From: Streptomyces sp. MMG1533
GTDB lineage: Bacteria; Actinomycetota; Actinomycetes; Streptomycetales; Streptomycetaceae
Length of the DNA stretch: 64,000 nt
Direction: 5' to 3'
Assembly: GCF_001279775.1 (NCBI RefSeq)
Contig: NZ_LGDG01000240.1
Location: 3,277 to 67,276 of the forward strand
Shown here: in pieces, positions 1 to 9,053 of the stretch
Layout: every line of letters begins with the position of its first letter
Numbering within the stretch: the stretch's first letter is position 1
Made by a program: the position numbers and the translations under genes
Notes under the pieces: model-generated
Told to the model about the DNA's origin: nothing
The model's input: the letters and a program-made list of their open reading frames with translations, nothing else
The model's database searches: none

Positions 1-1734
1 GGACTCCAGGGTCAGGACGCGGTAGCGGTTGTGCAGGACCTCGCCGCGTACGGTCAGACTCGCCTCGAACTCGGAGGGGTCGAGGACCGTGACCTCGACG
101 AAGACGAAGTCCTCGCCGGGGATGTCGTTGTCCTCCCGGATCTGTGCGATCTTGTCGCTGTACTCCGCCTTGTCCCGCTGGTCGGGCTCGTTGGCGATGA
201 ACCGGATCTTGCGGCTGGCCATGTCTCGGATGAAACGTTCCGCCATGTCGTCCAGCGTCACGCTGGTCACGCGCAGCTCGAAGGCGCGGGCCAGCCGGGA
301 CAGCAGCGAGACCAGGATGATGCCGGCGATGAAGCAGGCGCCGATCTTCACGCCGTCGGGGCGTTCGATGACGTTCAGGACGGTCGTGTAGAGGAAGACG
401 GCCGAGATGACCGCGAAGGTGATCGTCCAGTTCCGCTGGCCGGCCTTGCGGGCGGCGATCGTCACGGCGATGGCCGCCGAGGAGATGAGAACCAGGACAC
501 CGGTGGCGTAGGCACCGCCCTGCGCGTCGACGTCGGCGTCGAAGATCCACGTGACCAGGAAGCCGATCAGGGTGAAGACGATGACCATCGGGCGTACCGC
601 GCGGGCCCAGTGCGGGGCCATGCCGTAGCGGGGGAGGTAGCGGGGCATCAGGTTGAGCAGGCCGGCCATCGCGGAGGCGCCGGCGAACCAGAGGATGGCG
701 ATGGTCGAGACGTCGTAGACCGTGCCGAAGGCGCTACCCAGATAGTCGTGTGCGAGAAACGCCAGTGCGCGTCCGTTCGCCTGGCCGCCCGACTCGAACT
801 CCTTCTCCGGTATCAGCAGGGTGGTGATGAAGCTGGTGGCGATCAGGAAGACGCTCATGATCAGGGCGGCGGTGGTGAGCAGCTTCTTCGTGTCGCGGAT
901 CCGGCCGGTCGGCCGCTCGTCCGTGTCGTCGGGGTCGCCCTGGACGTGCGGCATGACCGCGACACCGGTCTCGAAGCCGGAGAGGCCGAGGGCCAGCTTG
1001 GGGAAGACCAGCAGGGCCACGCCGACCATGGCGAAGACGTTGCCGTGTTCGGCGGTCAGGGCGCTGGACCAGTCGGTGATCACGTGGCCGGCCGTGATGA
1101 CGTGCCACAGGCCGACGATCACGACGACGAGGTTCAGCGTGAGGTAGATGCCGACCAGGACGACCGCGACGCCGATCGCCTCCAGGAAGCCCTTCAGGAA
1201 CACCGCGCCGAGCAGCGCCACGAGGATCAGAGTGACGATCATCTGCTTGTCGTGCAGCGCGCCGGTGAGGTGCGGGTTCTCGATCAGGTGGGTCGAGGCG
1301 TCCGCCGCCGACAGGGTGATGGTGATCAGGAAGTCGGTGGCGGCGAAGCCGAGCAGGGTCAGGACGAACAGCTTGCCCTTCCAGAAGGACAGCAGCCGTT
1401 CCAGCATCGCGATCGAGCCCTCGCCCCGGGGGCTTTCCTCGGCCACCCGCCGGTACACGGGCAGAGCGCCCGCGAGGGTGACGATCACGAGCACGATGGT
1501 CGCCACGGGGGACAGCAGACCGGCCGCGAGTGCCGCGATGCCCGGCTGGTAGCCGAGGGTGGAGAAGTAGTCGACTCCGGTCAGGCACATGACCCGCCAC
1601 CAGCGCTGACCCTTGTGTGCGGGCTCAGGCGCGGAGTGCGGGCCCTGGGGGCCGCCGCCCTTGCCCATGTCGGCCAGGCCTTCCAGCATCCAGGAGCGCA
1701 GGCGACTGGACGGAGGGTGTTCGGTGGTGGCCAT
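1..1734 (-). CDS. APC-family amino acid permease, partial
   Basis: This is a large integral membrane transporter of the amino acid/polyamine/organocation type, cut off by the left edge of the window so that 578 codons are visible. The product begins [19 protein letters not shown]. Many hydrophobic segments follow, for example around [20 protein letters not shown] near residue 53 and [12 protein letters not shown] in the middle, and then a soluble C-terminal tail from about residue 470. The ATG at 1734 is chosen because an AGGAG lies about eight bases upstream. It would move amino acids or related cations across the plasma membrane; the substrate cannot be read from sequence. It is divergent from the xylan operon and probably unrelated to it. 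Confidence 0.82.
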   Translation of the reverse strand, partial: MATTEHPPSSRLRSWMLEGLADMGKGGGPQGPHSAPEPAHKGQRWWRVMCLTGVDYFSTLGYQPGIAALAAGLLSPVATIVLVIVTLAGALPVYRRVAEESPRGEGSIAMLERLLSFWKGKLFVLTLLGFAATDFLITITLSAADASTHLIENPHLTGALHDKQMIVTLILVALLGAVFLKGFLEAIGVAVVLVGIYLTLNLVVVIVGLWHVITAGHVITDWSSALTAEHGNVFAMVGVALLVFPKLALGLSGFETGVAVMPHVQGDPDDTDERPTGRIRDTKKLLTTAALIMSVFLIATSFITTLLIPEKEFESGGQANGRALAFLAHDYLGSAFGTVYDVSTIAILWFAGASAMAGLLNLMPRYLPRYGMAPHWARAVRPMVIVFTLIGFLVTWIFDADVDAQGGAYATGVLVLISSAAIAVTIAARKAGQRNWTITFAVISAVFLYTTVLNVIERPDGVKIGACFIAGIILVSLLSRLARAFELRVTSVTLDDMAERFIRDMASRKIRFIANEPDQRDKAEYSDKIAQIREDNDIPGEDFVFVEVTVLDPSEFEASLTVRGEVLHNRYRVLTLES

Positions 1735-2161
1735 CGGGCGTGCTCCTGAGGTGCGGGTCAGCGCGTGGATCCGGCCATCACGCGTGCGGCCGGATCAGCG
1801 TAAGCGGAGAGTGATGCCAAGGCCCACGGATGAAGGGGGTGAGCGCGTCAAGCTTCCGTTAAGACTGTCCGTGGGGGCGCCAGTGACGTATCAAGAAGGG
1901 AGCTTGCGCAGTATTTCGGGACGGTTTGGTCCCTGCAGGGAGGGGGCGGTCCCTCGGGCAGGGCGGGCACTCAGCGTCATCACGCCGGGCTCCGCACGTC
2001 GAGGACCGGGCCTGTACCGCCGACGAGGGCCGCCGGGTTCTGGCCGCCGGTGGTGATGGCCGGCGCAGCGCGTCGCCGAGCCCCGGCGCCGAGGCCGTCG
2101 GCGCCCTCCACGCGGAGAGGATGCCCGGCGCGGATGATGCCCGCCCGGAGCCCTCGACGTC

Positions 2162-2190
2162 TTGCCCGTCTCTCCAGGGCCACCTACAGT
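2162..2190 (+). promoter_or_regulatory. Predicted vegetative promoter of GH43 gene
   Basis: TTGCCC (2162-2167) and TACAGT (2185-2190) are separated by 17 bp, a good match to an HrdB-type promoter. Transcription would start near 2197, just ahead of the palindrome at 2219. Confidence 0.6.
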
Positions 2191-2218
2191 GCAGCTCCGT
2201 AACGTTCGCCGGATCATC

Positions 2219-2229
2219 CGAAAGTTTCG
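2219..2229. promoter_or_regulatory. Xylan-regulator operator, site 1
   Basis: CGAAAGTTTCG is a perfect 11-bp palindrome about 22 bp downstream of the predicted start of transcription and 34 bp before the GH43 start codon. A LacI-family repressor bound here would block elongation. It resembles the CGAA-N-TTCG type of palindrome I recall being reported for Streptomyces xylan genes. Two near-copies occur at 3893 and 10135. Confidence 0.72.
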
Positions 2230-2262
2230 CCCCCGCCGCGACGCTCGAAGGGACTGACGCGC

Positions 2263-3768
2263 ATGCGGACGTACGGCAATCCTGTGATCGGTGGCTTCCA
2301 TCCGGACCCGAGTGTGTGCCGGGTCGGTGAGGACTACTACCTCGTGTGCTCGAGCTTCGAGTACTTCCCCGGCGTACCGCTCTTCCACAGCCGTGACCTC
2401 GTGCACTGGCGCCAGATCGGCAACGTCCTCGACCGGCCGGGCCAGTTGGAGCTGCCCGGTGACACCGTGGCCTCCGGTGGGATCTACGCTCCGACGATCC
2501 GCCACCACGACGGCCGCTTCTACATGATCACGACCAACGTCTCCGGCAACGGCAACTTCCTTGTCACCGCCGACCGTCCCGAGGGGCCCTGGTCCGACCC
2601 GGTGTGGATCGACCTGCAGGGTATCGACCCCGACCTGGCCTGGGACGACGACGGCGCCTGTTGGTGTGCCGTCTCGGGCGTCCGGGTCGCGCGCATCGAC
2701 CCGGTGACGGGCAAGGTCCTCGAAGGGCCGCTGCCGGTGTGGTCCGGGACGGGACTGCAGCATCCCGAGGCGCCGCACCTCTACCGCATCGGCGACTGGT
2801 GGTACCTGATGCTGGCCGAGGGCGGCACCGCACACGGCCACAGCGTCTCGATCGCCCGCGCCCGCGACCCGCGCGGCCCCTACGAGCCTGCGCCGGCCAA
2901 CCCGGTCCTCTCGCACAGCGGCACCGACCTGCCCATCCAGTGCACCGGCCACGCAGACCTGGTCCAGGCGCCTGACGGCACCTGGTGGATGCTGCTCCTT
3001 GCCACCCGCCCGCGCGGCTTCTTCCCGTCCTTCCACGTCCTGGGCCGGGAGACGTTCCTGACCCCGGTTAAGTGGGCGGACGGCTGGCCCCGCGTCGGTC
3101 CGGTGCGTGAGCGGCATCCGGCGCCGGCCGGCCCGCACCCCGTCCAACTCCCGCCGGAGCGGGACGACTTCGACGCCGGGCACCTGGCGCCGCTCTGGAT
3201 CTCCCCACGCAGCAGGCCCGAGGGATCCTGGTCGCTGAGCGAGCGGCCGGGGTGGCTGACCCTGCGGGCGACGGGCGACAGCCTCGACCGGCCGGGCCAC
3301 ACCTTCTTGGGGCGCCGTCAGCAGCACCCGCAGTGCCGGGTGGCGGCACGCCTGGACCCCGGAACCGCCCGCGCGGGCCTGTCCGTTCGCATGGACGAAG
3401 CGCACCACTACGACATCGAGGTCGCCGGGGGAGAGGTGAGTGTCGTCGCCCGGATCGGTCCGGTGCGGCAGTGTCTCGTCCGTCGGGCCGTGCCTTCGGG
3501 GCCGGTCACGCTCGTCGTCGAGTTCCGTTCCACCTCACCCGTGCCGCCGACCGTCACGAGCTCGCGGGAAGAGGCCCCCGGAGTCAGGCCCGGCGGTCCC
3601 GACACGGTCGTCTTCACGGTCGAAGACGGTGAGCCGCTGGCCGAACTCGACGGCCGCTACCTGTCCACACAGGTCGCCGGCGGCTTCACCGGCCGTGTGA
3701 TCGGCATGTACGTCACCGAGGGCAGCGCGTCCTTCGACTGGTTCGCGTACACGCCGTCGGGTTCCTGA
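2263..3768 (+). CDS. GH43 family beta-xylosidase / arabinofuranosidase
   Basis: This glycoside hydrolase of family 43 (501 aa) would split xylobiose, xylo-oligosaccharides or arabinose side chains. The five-bladed propeller region shows the three expected acidic residues: Asp15 in FHPDPSVC, Asp122 in GIDPDLAWDDDG and Glu169 in LQHPEAPHLYR. A C-terminal jelly-roll-like domain from about residue 300 is typical of XynB-type xylosidases. No signal peptide is present, so it should act on imported sugars in the cytoplasm. The ATG at 2263 follows GAAGGGA. It heads the cluster but is separated by 184 bp from the transporter genes, which have their own promoter and operator. Confidence 0.9.
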   Translation: MRTYGNPVIGGFHPDPSVCRVGEDYYLVCSSFEYFPGVPLFHSRDLVHWRQIGNVLDRPGQLELPGDTVASGGIYAPTIRHHDGRFYMITTNVSGNGNFLVTADRPEGPWSDPVWIDLQGIDPDLAWDDDGACWCAVSGVRVARIDPVTGKVLEGPLPVWSGTGLQHPEAPHLYRIGDWWYLMLAEGGTAHGHSVSIARARDPRGPYEPAPANPVLSHSGTDLPIQCTGHADLVQAPDGTWWMLLLATRPRGFFPSFHVLGRETFLTPVKWADGWPRVGPVRERHPAPAGPHPVQLPPERDDFDAGHLAPLWISPRSRPEGSWSLSERPGWLTLRATGDSLDRPGHTFLGRRQQHPQCRVAARLDPGTARAGLSVRMDEAHHYDIEVAGGEVSVVARIGPVRQCLVRRAVPSGPVTLVVEFRSTSPVPPTVTSSREEAPGVRPGGPDTVVFTVEDGEPLAELDGRYLSTQVAGGFTGRVIGMYVTEGSASFDWFAYTPSGS

Positions 3769-3831
3769 AGCAGCGGCTTTCCGGAACAAGTCGGCGGCGA
3801 ACTCCCTCAACAATTCCCCGCGTACAAGGGG

Positions 3832-3861
3832 TTGCCACCGTTTGGGAGCTGTCTCTAGGGT
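3832..3861 (+). promoter_or_regulatory. Predicted promoter of the ABC transporter operon
   Basis: TTGCCA (3832-3837) and TAGGGT (3856-3861) are 18 bp apart, with operator site 2 about 30 bp downstream. This spacing repeats the layout in front of the GH43 gene. Confidence 0.5.
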
Positions 3862-3892
3862 GCGGCAACAACGAACCTTTCTGGATCAACTC

Positions 3893-3903
3893 CGAAACAT
3901 TCG
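3893..3903. promoter_or_regulatory. Xylan-regulator operator, site 2
   Basis: The plus strand reads CGAAACATTCG, flanked by C and G to give CCGAA-ACA-TTCGG. Read on the minus strand it is CGAATGTTTCG, one base different from site 1. It lies between the predicted promoter and the lipoprotein start at 3953, so it should control the transporter and xylanase genes. Confidence 0.7.
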
Positions 3904-3952
3904 GTCCAGCGGACAGGCGTGGACGCGCCGTCCCGTACCCAAGGAGCGCAAC

Positions 3953-5245
3953 ATGGGCGACCCGGCACTGTCCCGCCGCGGGTTCCTGGCGGCGTCCGCC
4001 GCGGCCGGTCTGAGCATGACGGCACTGAGCGGCTGCGGCGGCGACTCGGACGGAGGGTCGTCGGGGACGACCACGATCGAGTGGTGGAACATCTCGACCA
4101 CCGAGCCCACGAAGGGCGTCTGGGCCGCACTGGCCAAGAAGTTCGAGGCCCAGAACCCCAAGGTGAAGATAAAGATCGTCCAGCTGGAGAACGACGCCTT
4201 CAAGTCGAAGATGACGGCGCTGACCGCCTCCGGGAAGCTCCCGGACATCTTCCACACCTGGGGCGGCGGTGTCCTGAAGCAGCAGGTCGACGCGGGGCTC
4301 GTCGAGGACCTCACGGACCGCACCAAGCCGTGGGGCGACGAACTGCTGTCGGTCGCGAAGGAGCCGTACCTGCTCGACGAGAAGGTCTACGGCGTCCCGT
4401 TCGACATCGGCATGATCGGCTTCTGGTACAACAAGGCGCTCTTCAAGCAGGCCGGCATCAGCGCGCCCCCCACCACGTGGAGCGGCTTCCTCGACGCCGT
4501 GGGCAAGTTGAAGGCCAAGGGCATCACCCCCCTCGCCCTGGCGGGCAAGGAGACGTGGACCGGCATGTACTACTGGGCCTACCTCGCGATGCGCACCGCC
4601 GGCGCCGAGGCCCTGCAGAAGGCCAACAACGACAAGGACTTCACGGGGGCCGATTTCGTCGAGGCCGGCGAGCACCTCAAGGAACTCGTCGACCTCCAGC
4701 CCTTCCAGAAGGGCTTCCTGGGCGCCGCCTACTCCAGCCCCACCGGCCAGGCCGCCGCGGTCGGCAACGGCAAGGCCGCGATGGAACTCATGGGCCAGTG
4801 GGCACCGGTCGTCGAGGCGGACGCCGGCAAGGGACTCGGGGAGGACCTCGGCTTCTTCCCGTTCCCGGCGGTCGAGGGCGGCAAGGGCGCCATCACCGAG
4901 GTGTTCGGCGGGGGCGGCGGACACGCCCTGCGCCAGGGCGCGCCCCAGGCCGCCGTCGACTTCCTGAAGTTCTTCGCCTCCGAGACCACCGACCTGGAAC
5001 TCGTCAAGAAGACCGGCGTCCTCCCGGTGGTCCCGAGCGCCGAGAGCGCCATCGCCGACCCGAACATCAAGGCCGTACAGGCGCAGTTGAAGAGCGCCAC
5101 CGGCTTCCAGCTCTACCTCGACCAGGCGTACGCGCCCGCCCTCGGCCAGGAGGTCAACGACAGCGTCGGCGCGCTGATCGCCGGCTCCAAGTCCCCCGAA
5201 CAGGTCACCGAGTCGATCACCAAGGTCGCGAAGGAAGAGCAGTAG
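3953..5245 (+). CDS. ABC sugar transporter substrate-binding lipoprotein (BxlE-like)
   Basis: Extracellular sugar-binding lipoprotein of the family-1 type (430 aa), expected to bind xylobiose or longer xylo-oligosaccharides and hand them to the two permeases that follow. The N-terminus has a twin-arginine motif (SRRGFLAASAAAG) and a lipobox LSGC, so it is probably exported folded by Tat and then lipidated. The mature part starts with a Gly/Ser/Asp linker and continues with the usual EWWNISTTEPTKG strand. The ATG at 3953 follows AAGGAG and is preferred over an upstream in-frame start without a site. The name BxlE rests on operon context, not on a measured ligand. Confidence 0.87.
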   Translation: MGDPALSRRGFLAASAAAGLSMTALSGCGGDSDGGSSGTTTIEWWNISTTEPTKGVWAALAKKFEAQNPKVKIKIVQLENDAFKSKMTALTASGKLPDIFHTWGGGVLKQQVDAGLVEDLTDRTKPWGDELLSVAKEPYLLDEKVYGVPFDIGMIGFWYNKALFKQAGISAPPTTWSGFLDAVGKLKAKGITPLALAGKETWTGMYYWAYLAMRTAGAEALQKANNDKDFTGADFVEAGEHLKELVDLQPFQKGFLGAAYSSPTGQAAAVGNGKAAMELMGQWAPVVEADAGKGLGEDLGFFPFPAVEGGKGAITEVFGGGGGHALRQGAPQAAVDFLKFFASETTDLELVKKTGVLPVVPSAESAIADPNIKAVQAQLKSATGFQLYLDQAYAPALGQEVNDSVGALIAGSKSPEQVTESITKVAKEEQ

Positions 5246-5251
5246 CCGGCG

Positions 5252-6250
5252 ATGACCTCCACGTTCCTTCCGGACAAGAGGACCGGCCCCGACATCGACG
5301 TTCCGCCCCCGGCCGCAGACAGCGCCCGGGGGCGGGCCCGGCGCCGCGCGCTCAACTGGTTCACCGCGGTCGGCTTCCAGCTGCCGGCCCTCGTGCTGTT
5401 CGGCGCACTGGTGCTGCTGCCGATCCTGTTCGCCCTGTACGCCGCCTTCTTCCGCTGGGGCGGCTTCGGCATGCCCTCCGACTACATCGGCGTCGACAAC
5501 TTCACCCGGCTCTTCGACGACCCGGTCTTCCTGGGTGACCTGTGGCGCTGCCTCGTCCTGGTCCTGCTCTCGCTCGCCCTCCAGCTGCCGTTCGCGCTCG
5601 CCATGGCCGTCCTGCTCAACCAGCGGATGCGCGGCCGGGCCGTCTACCGGATGCTGTTCTTCGCGCCGTACGTGCTGTCCGAGGCCATCACCGGCGTGCT
5701 GTTCAGCATGATCTTCGCTCCGGACAGCGGTCTCGCCGACCAGGTCCTGAGCAGTGTCGGCCTGGACGGCCTCGGCGGGACCTGGTTCGCCGATCCCTCC
5801 ACCGTCATGGCGACCCTCTTCCTCGTCATGACCTGGAAGTACTTCGGCTTCCACATGATGCTCTACCTGGCCGGACTCCAGTCCATCCCCGCCGAGTTGA
5901 CCGAGGCGGCGCTCATCGACGGCGCGAACGCCTGGCAGCGGTTCCGCAACGTCACCCTGCCGCTGCTGGCGCCGACCCTGCGCATCAGCGTCTTCCTCTC
6001 CGTCATCGGCTCCATCCAGCTCTTCGACCTGGTGTGGGTGACGACCGCGGGCGGCCCCGACCACCACTCCGAGACCATGGCCGTGACCATGTTCCAGTAC
6101 GGCTTCAAGCGCTACCAGGTCGGCTACGCCAGCGCGATCAGCGTCGTCATGTTCGGCATCAGCCTCGTCTTCGCCCTCGCCTACCAGCGGTTCGTGCTCC
6201 GCCGCGATCTGGAAGGGGCCACCACGACCATGCGAGGGGGCGGGAAGTGA
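5252..6250 (+). CDS. ABC sugar transporter permease 1 (MalF-like, BxlF-like)
   Basis: Inner-membrane permease of the MalF type (332 aa). A cytoplasmic N-terminus rich in Pro and Arg precedes six predicted membrane segments. The EAA loop that docks the ATPase reads EAALIDGANAWQRFRNVTLP at about residues 215-234. It starts six bases after the lipoprotein stop, and its own stop overlaps the GTG of the next permease, so the three are co-translated. No ATPase gene lies in the cluster. In Streptomyces such sugar importers commonly share the ATPase MsiK, and that is inferred here. Confidence 0.88.
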   Translation: MTSTFLPDKRTGPDIDVPPPAADSARGRARRRALNWFTAVGFQLPALVLFGALVLLPILFALYAAFFRWGGFGMPSDYIGVDNFTRLFDDPVFLGDLWRCLVLVLLSLALQLPFALAMAVLLNQRMRGRAVYRMLFFAPYVLSEAITGVLFSMIFAPDSGLADQVLSSVGLDGLGGTWFADPSTVMATLFLVMTWKYFGFHMMLYLAGLQSIPAELTEAALIDGANAWQRFRNVTLPLLAPTLRISVFLSVIGSIQLFDLVWVTTAGGPDHHSETMAVTMFQYGFKRYQVGYASAISVVMFGISLVFALAYQRFVLRRDLEGATTTMRGGGK

Positions 6251-7119
6251 CGATCACTCAGAAGGCCATGGCCACGCAGAAATCGGCGACCACTCAGAAA
6301 CCGCGTGGGAAGTCACTGCCGGTCCACCTCGTTCTCGGCTTCGTCGGCGCGGTGATGGCCGTACCGCTGCTCTATGCGGTGGTCTCCGGCTTCAAGTCCA
6401 CCGACGAACTCTCCCGCAACCCGATCGGGCTGCCCGACTCGTGGGTGACCTCCAACTACACCGGCATCCTCGGCTCGGGCGCGTTCTGGCAACTCCTCGG
6501 CAGCAGCACGGTGATCGCGGTGGGGACGACCGTCATCGTCGTGGCGGTCTCCGCACTCGCCGCCTTCTCCTTCGCGCGGTTCGCCTTCCGCGGGCGGGAG
6601 GTGCTGTTCACCGTGTTCACGATGGGGCTGATGTTCCCCTTCGCGGTGGCGGCGCTGCCGCTGTTCCTGCTGCTGCGCTCCATGGGCCTGCTCGACAACC
6701 CACTCGGCGTGATCCTCCCGCAGGCCGCCTTCGGACTGCCGATGACGATCATCATCCTGCGCGGCTTCTTCCGGCAGATTCCGGGGGAGTTGGAGGAGGC
6801 GGCCACGCTCGACGGGTGCAGCCCGTTCGGATTCTTCTGGCGGGTGCTGCTGCCCATGGCACGGCCCGCGCTCGGGACCGTGTCGGTCCTCGCCGTCGTC
6901 ACCAGCTGGAACAACTTCTTCCTGCCGCTGCTGGTGTTCACCGACTCCACGTGGTGGACCATCCCGATCGGCGTCCAGCAGTTCCAGGGCCAGTACACGA
7001 CGGAGACCGCCAAGGTCTTCGCCTACCTGGTGCTGGCCATGGTCCCCGCCCTCGCCTTCTACTCGGTCGCCGAGCGCCAGCTCGTCGGCGGCCTCACCGC
7101 CGGCGCCACGAAGGGATGA
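6247..7119 (+). CDS. ABC sugar transporter permease 2 (MalG-like, BxlG-like)
   Basis: Second inner-membrane permease, of the MalG type (290 aa). The GTG at 6247 overlaps the upstream stop (GTGA) and is chosen over far longer in-frame extensions that run antiparallel to no domain. The EAA loop reads ELEEAATLDGCSPFGFFWRV at about residues 181-200, and further hydrophobic segments include LVLGFVGAVMAVPLLYAVVS near the N-terminus. With the upstream permease it would form the channel of a xylo-oligosaccharide importer. Confidence 0.88.
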   Translation: MTITQKAMATQKSATTQKPRGKSLPVHLVLGFVGAVMAVPLLYAVVSGFKSTDELSRNPIGLPDSWVTSNYTGILGSGAFWQLLGSSTVIAVGTTVIVVAVSALAAFSFARFAFRGREVLFTVFTMGLMFPFAVAALPLFLLLRSMGLLDNPLGVILPQAAFGLPMTIIILRGFFRQIPGELEEAATLDGCSPFGFFWRVLLPMARPALGTVSVLAVVTSWNNFFLPLLVFTDSTWWTIPIGVQQFQGQYTTETAKVFAYLVLAMVPALAFYSVAERQLVGGLTAGATKG

Positions 7120-7177
7120 CCGCGCCGGCGGTCGTACGGCTCACCCGCTCCCCCATCCGCACGTGAGGAGTCGCACC

Positions 7178-8245
7178 ATGCGCACCACGACGATCCGCTC
7201 CCGCACCCGGCTCAGACTCGCCGGCGCGCTCGCCGCCGTCCTGGTCGGTGCAGGGATCGCCACCGGGCCGACGGCCCAAGCGGAAGGAAAGCCTCCGACG
7301 CTGGCCGACCTCGCCCAGCGCCACGGCCGTTACTACGGCAGTGCCACCGACAATCCCGAGCTCGTCGACGAGCCGTACAAGGCCATCCTCGGCAGCGAGT
7401 TCGACATGATCACGCCGGGCAACGGCATGAAGTGGTACGCCACCGAGCCCCAGCAGGGGGTCTTCGACTGGTCCAAGGGCGACGAGATCGTGAACCTCGC
7501 CCGGGCCAACCACCAGAAGGTGCGCGGCCACACGCTGGTGTGGCACAGCCAGCTGCCCGGCTGGCTCACCGGCCGTGACTGGACGGCGACCGAACTGAGG
7601 GCCGTACTGAAGAAGCACATCCAGGCGGAGGTACGGCACTACAAGGGCAAGATCTACGCCTGGGACGTCGTCAACGAGGCGTTCAACGAGGACGGCACCT
7701 ACCGCGAGACGATCTTCTACAAGACGCTCGGCCCCGGCTACATCGCCGACGCGCTGCGCTGGGCCCACCAGGCGGACCCGAAGGCCAAGCTCTACCTCAA
7801 CGACTACAACGTCGAGTCCGTCGGGCCGAAGAGCGACGCCTACTACGAGCTGGCCAAGGAACTCCGAGCACAGGGCGTGCCGCTCCACGGCTTCGGCCTC
7901 CAGGCACACCTCGCCCTTCAGTACGGCTATCCGGCCACGCTGGAGGACAACCTCCGCCGCTTCTCCCGGCTCGGCCTCGACACCGCGCTCACCGAGGTGG
8001 ACGTCCGCATGTACGTGCCCGCGGACGAGGCGAAGCTGGCCACGCAGGCCGAGTGGTACCGGGACATGACCGAGGCCTGCCTCGCGGTGCGCCGGTGCGT
8101 GGGCATCACGCTGTGGGACTACACGGACAAGTACTCGTGGATCCCCGCCTTCTTCGAGGGCGAGGGCGCGGCGCTCCCCTGGGACGAGCAACTGGCCCCG
8201 AAGCCGGCGTACTTCGCGATCCGGGAGGCGCTGGGCGGAAAGTAG
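7178..8245 (+). CDS. Secreted GH10 endo-1,4-beta-xylanase
   Basis: Family 10 endoxylanase (355 aa) that cuts the xylan backbone outside the cell and supplies oligosaccharides to the importer encoded upstream. The start at 7178 (MRTTTIRSRTRLRLAG) follows GAGGAG. An Arg-rich, hydrophobic signal peptide ends near GPTAQA. The acid/base Glu167 lies in WDVVNEAF and the nucleophile Glu273 in TEVDVRM, and the LVWHSQLPGW strand is also typical. There is no carbohydrate-binding module, so it is a single-domain enzyme. It lies 58 bp after the permease with no operator of its own and is probably the last gene of that transcript. Confidence 0.93.
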   Translation: MRTTTIRSRTRLRLAGALAAVLVGAGIATGPTAQAEGKPPTLADLAQRHGRYYGSATDNPELVDEPYKAILGSEFDMITPGNGMKWYATEPQQGVFDWSKGDEIVNLARANHQKVRGHTLVWHSQLPGWLTGRDWTATELRAVLKKHIQAEVRHYKGKIYAWDVVNEAFNEDGTYRETIFYKTLGPGYIADALRWAHQADPKAKLYLNDYNVESVGPKSDAYYELAKELRAQGVPLHGFGLQAHLALQYGYPATLEDNLRRFSRLGLDTALTEVDVRMYVPADEAKLATQAEWYRDMTEACLAVRRCVGITLWDYTDKYSWIPAFFEGEGAALPWDEQLAPKPAYFAIREALGGK

Positions 8246-8859
8246 CGGTGCTGCTGCCGGGGCCGGCGACCAGGATCGGCCCTGCGCGCACGCCCGGCGG
8301 AGAGGAGGGGACCCCGTCGGGGTGACCCGGCCCGGCGGTGCTCGGCACTGCTGGGCCGGGGTGTGCTCGGGGGTGTTGGGGCGGGGTGTGTTCGGGGTGT
8401 TGGGCGGGTGTGTTCGGGGCGTCGGTCCGGGGTGGCCGGGGCGTCGGACTGAAAGTGTCCGGGCGTGGTCGGACTGAGGTGTCCCCGGCGGCGTCGGACT
8501 GAGGCATGTCCGGATCGGCGGCTCGGGGGAAGAGCTACGGCTGCGCCGGCCCGGGGGAGGAGTTCCGGCGGCGGTGGGCCCGCGCCTGCGGGTCTGCCGA
8601 GTCGGTCGGCGCTCCCGGAGCGGGGCGGCTTCGTGCACGGTTGCCGCGACGCGCAGAGTCAGCCGTTCGCTGCCGGTGGTGCCGACCGACTGCGTCAGCT
8701 GCCCCCGCAGCCGTGCTTGGCCGACGGAGGTCGGACGGGTCGGTTCGGTCCCTCTGGGCCGGTGGTGGCGATTGCTTGCGTCGGCTGTTCGTTGTCGGGA
8801 GCGGCCGGAACGGTGGGAGCGGCGGGAGCGTCAGGGCCGCGCGGCACCGTTTCCTTTGG

Positions 8860-8883
8860 CTGCTGCTGCTGCTGCTGCTGCTG
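8860..8883 (+). repeat. (CTG)8 trinucleotide repeat
   Basis: Eight uninterrupted CTG triplets stand in non-coding DNA between the convergent xylanase and regulator genes. The surrounding sequence is made of related GTCGGACGG units. Confidence 0.9.
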
Positions 8884-8993
8884 CGGTCGGACGGGTCGGA
8901 CGGGTCGGCTGGGTGTCTCCGGGCCGGTGTCGGCGGATGCTTGCGCCGGCTTTCGTCATCGGGAGTGCCCGGACGGCCCGACAGCCGTCCTTC

Positions 8994-9029
8994 GGCGGTG
9001 GCGGTGGCGGTGGCGGTGGCGATGGCGAT
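8994..9029 (+). repeat. Hexanucleotide repeat (GGCGGT)4(GGCGAT)2
   Basis: Six perfect or near-perfect hexamers lie just beyond the stop codon of the LacI-family gene (minus strand, ends 9054). It could vary in length by slippage and lies where the regulator transcript should end. Confidence 0.85.
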
Positions 9030-9053
9030 GGTGGCGGCGGTCGGCGGATCGGC

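Larger units (their letters stand above)
1735..2262. other. 528-bp divergent intergenic region
   Basis: No convincing gene is seen here. The right third holds the promoter and operator of the xylosidase gene (separate entries). The left part should hold the permease promoter, but no clear -35/-10 pair could be fixed for it. Open frames crossing this region lack a ribosome-binding site and continue antisense into the GH43 gene. Confidence 0.6.
8246..9053. other. 808-bp repeat-rich region without a gene
   Basis: No gene is supported here; the long open frames are low-complexity Gly/Arg/Ser text without start signals. It contains degenerate 20-30 bp minisatellites built on GGGGTGTGTTCGG (about 8360-8430) and GTCGGACTGAG (about 8441-8514), GGTCGGACGGGTCGG-like units around 8730-8915, an exact CTG array and a GGCGGT array (separate entries). 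It separates the convergent xylanase and lacI-type genes. Confidence 0.7.

Noticed and set aside
31..1749. Long plus-strand open frame antisense to the permease
   Set aside because: Its translation is Asp/Gly/Arg/His-rich with no recognisable fold, while the opposite strand encodes a clear membrane transporter with a good ribosome-binding site. High-GC DNA produces many such antisense frames.
3713..6067. A 784-codon minus-strand frame across the transporter genes
   Set aside because: It is fully antisense to the lipoprotein and first permease, has shadow composition and no start signal.
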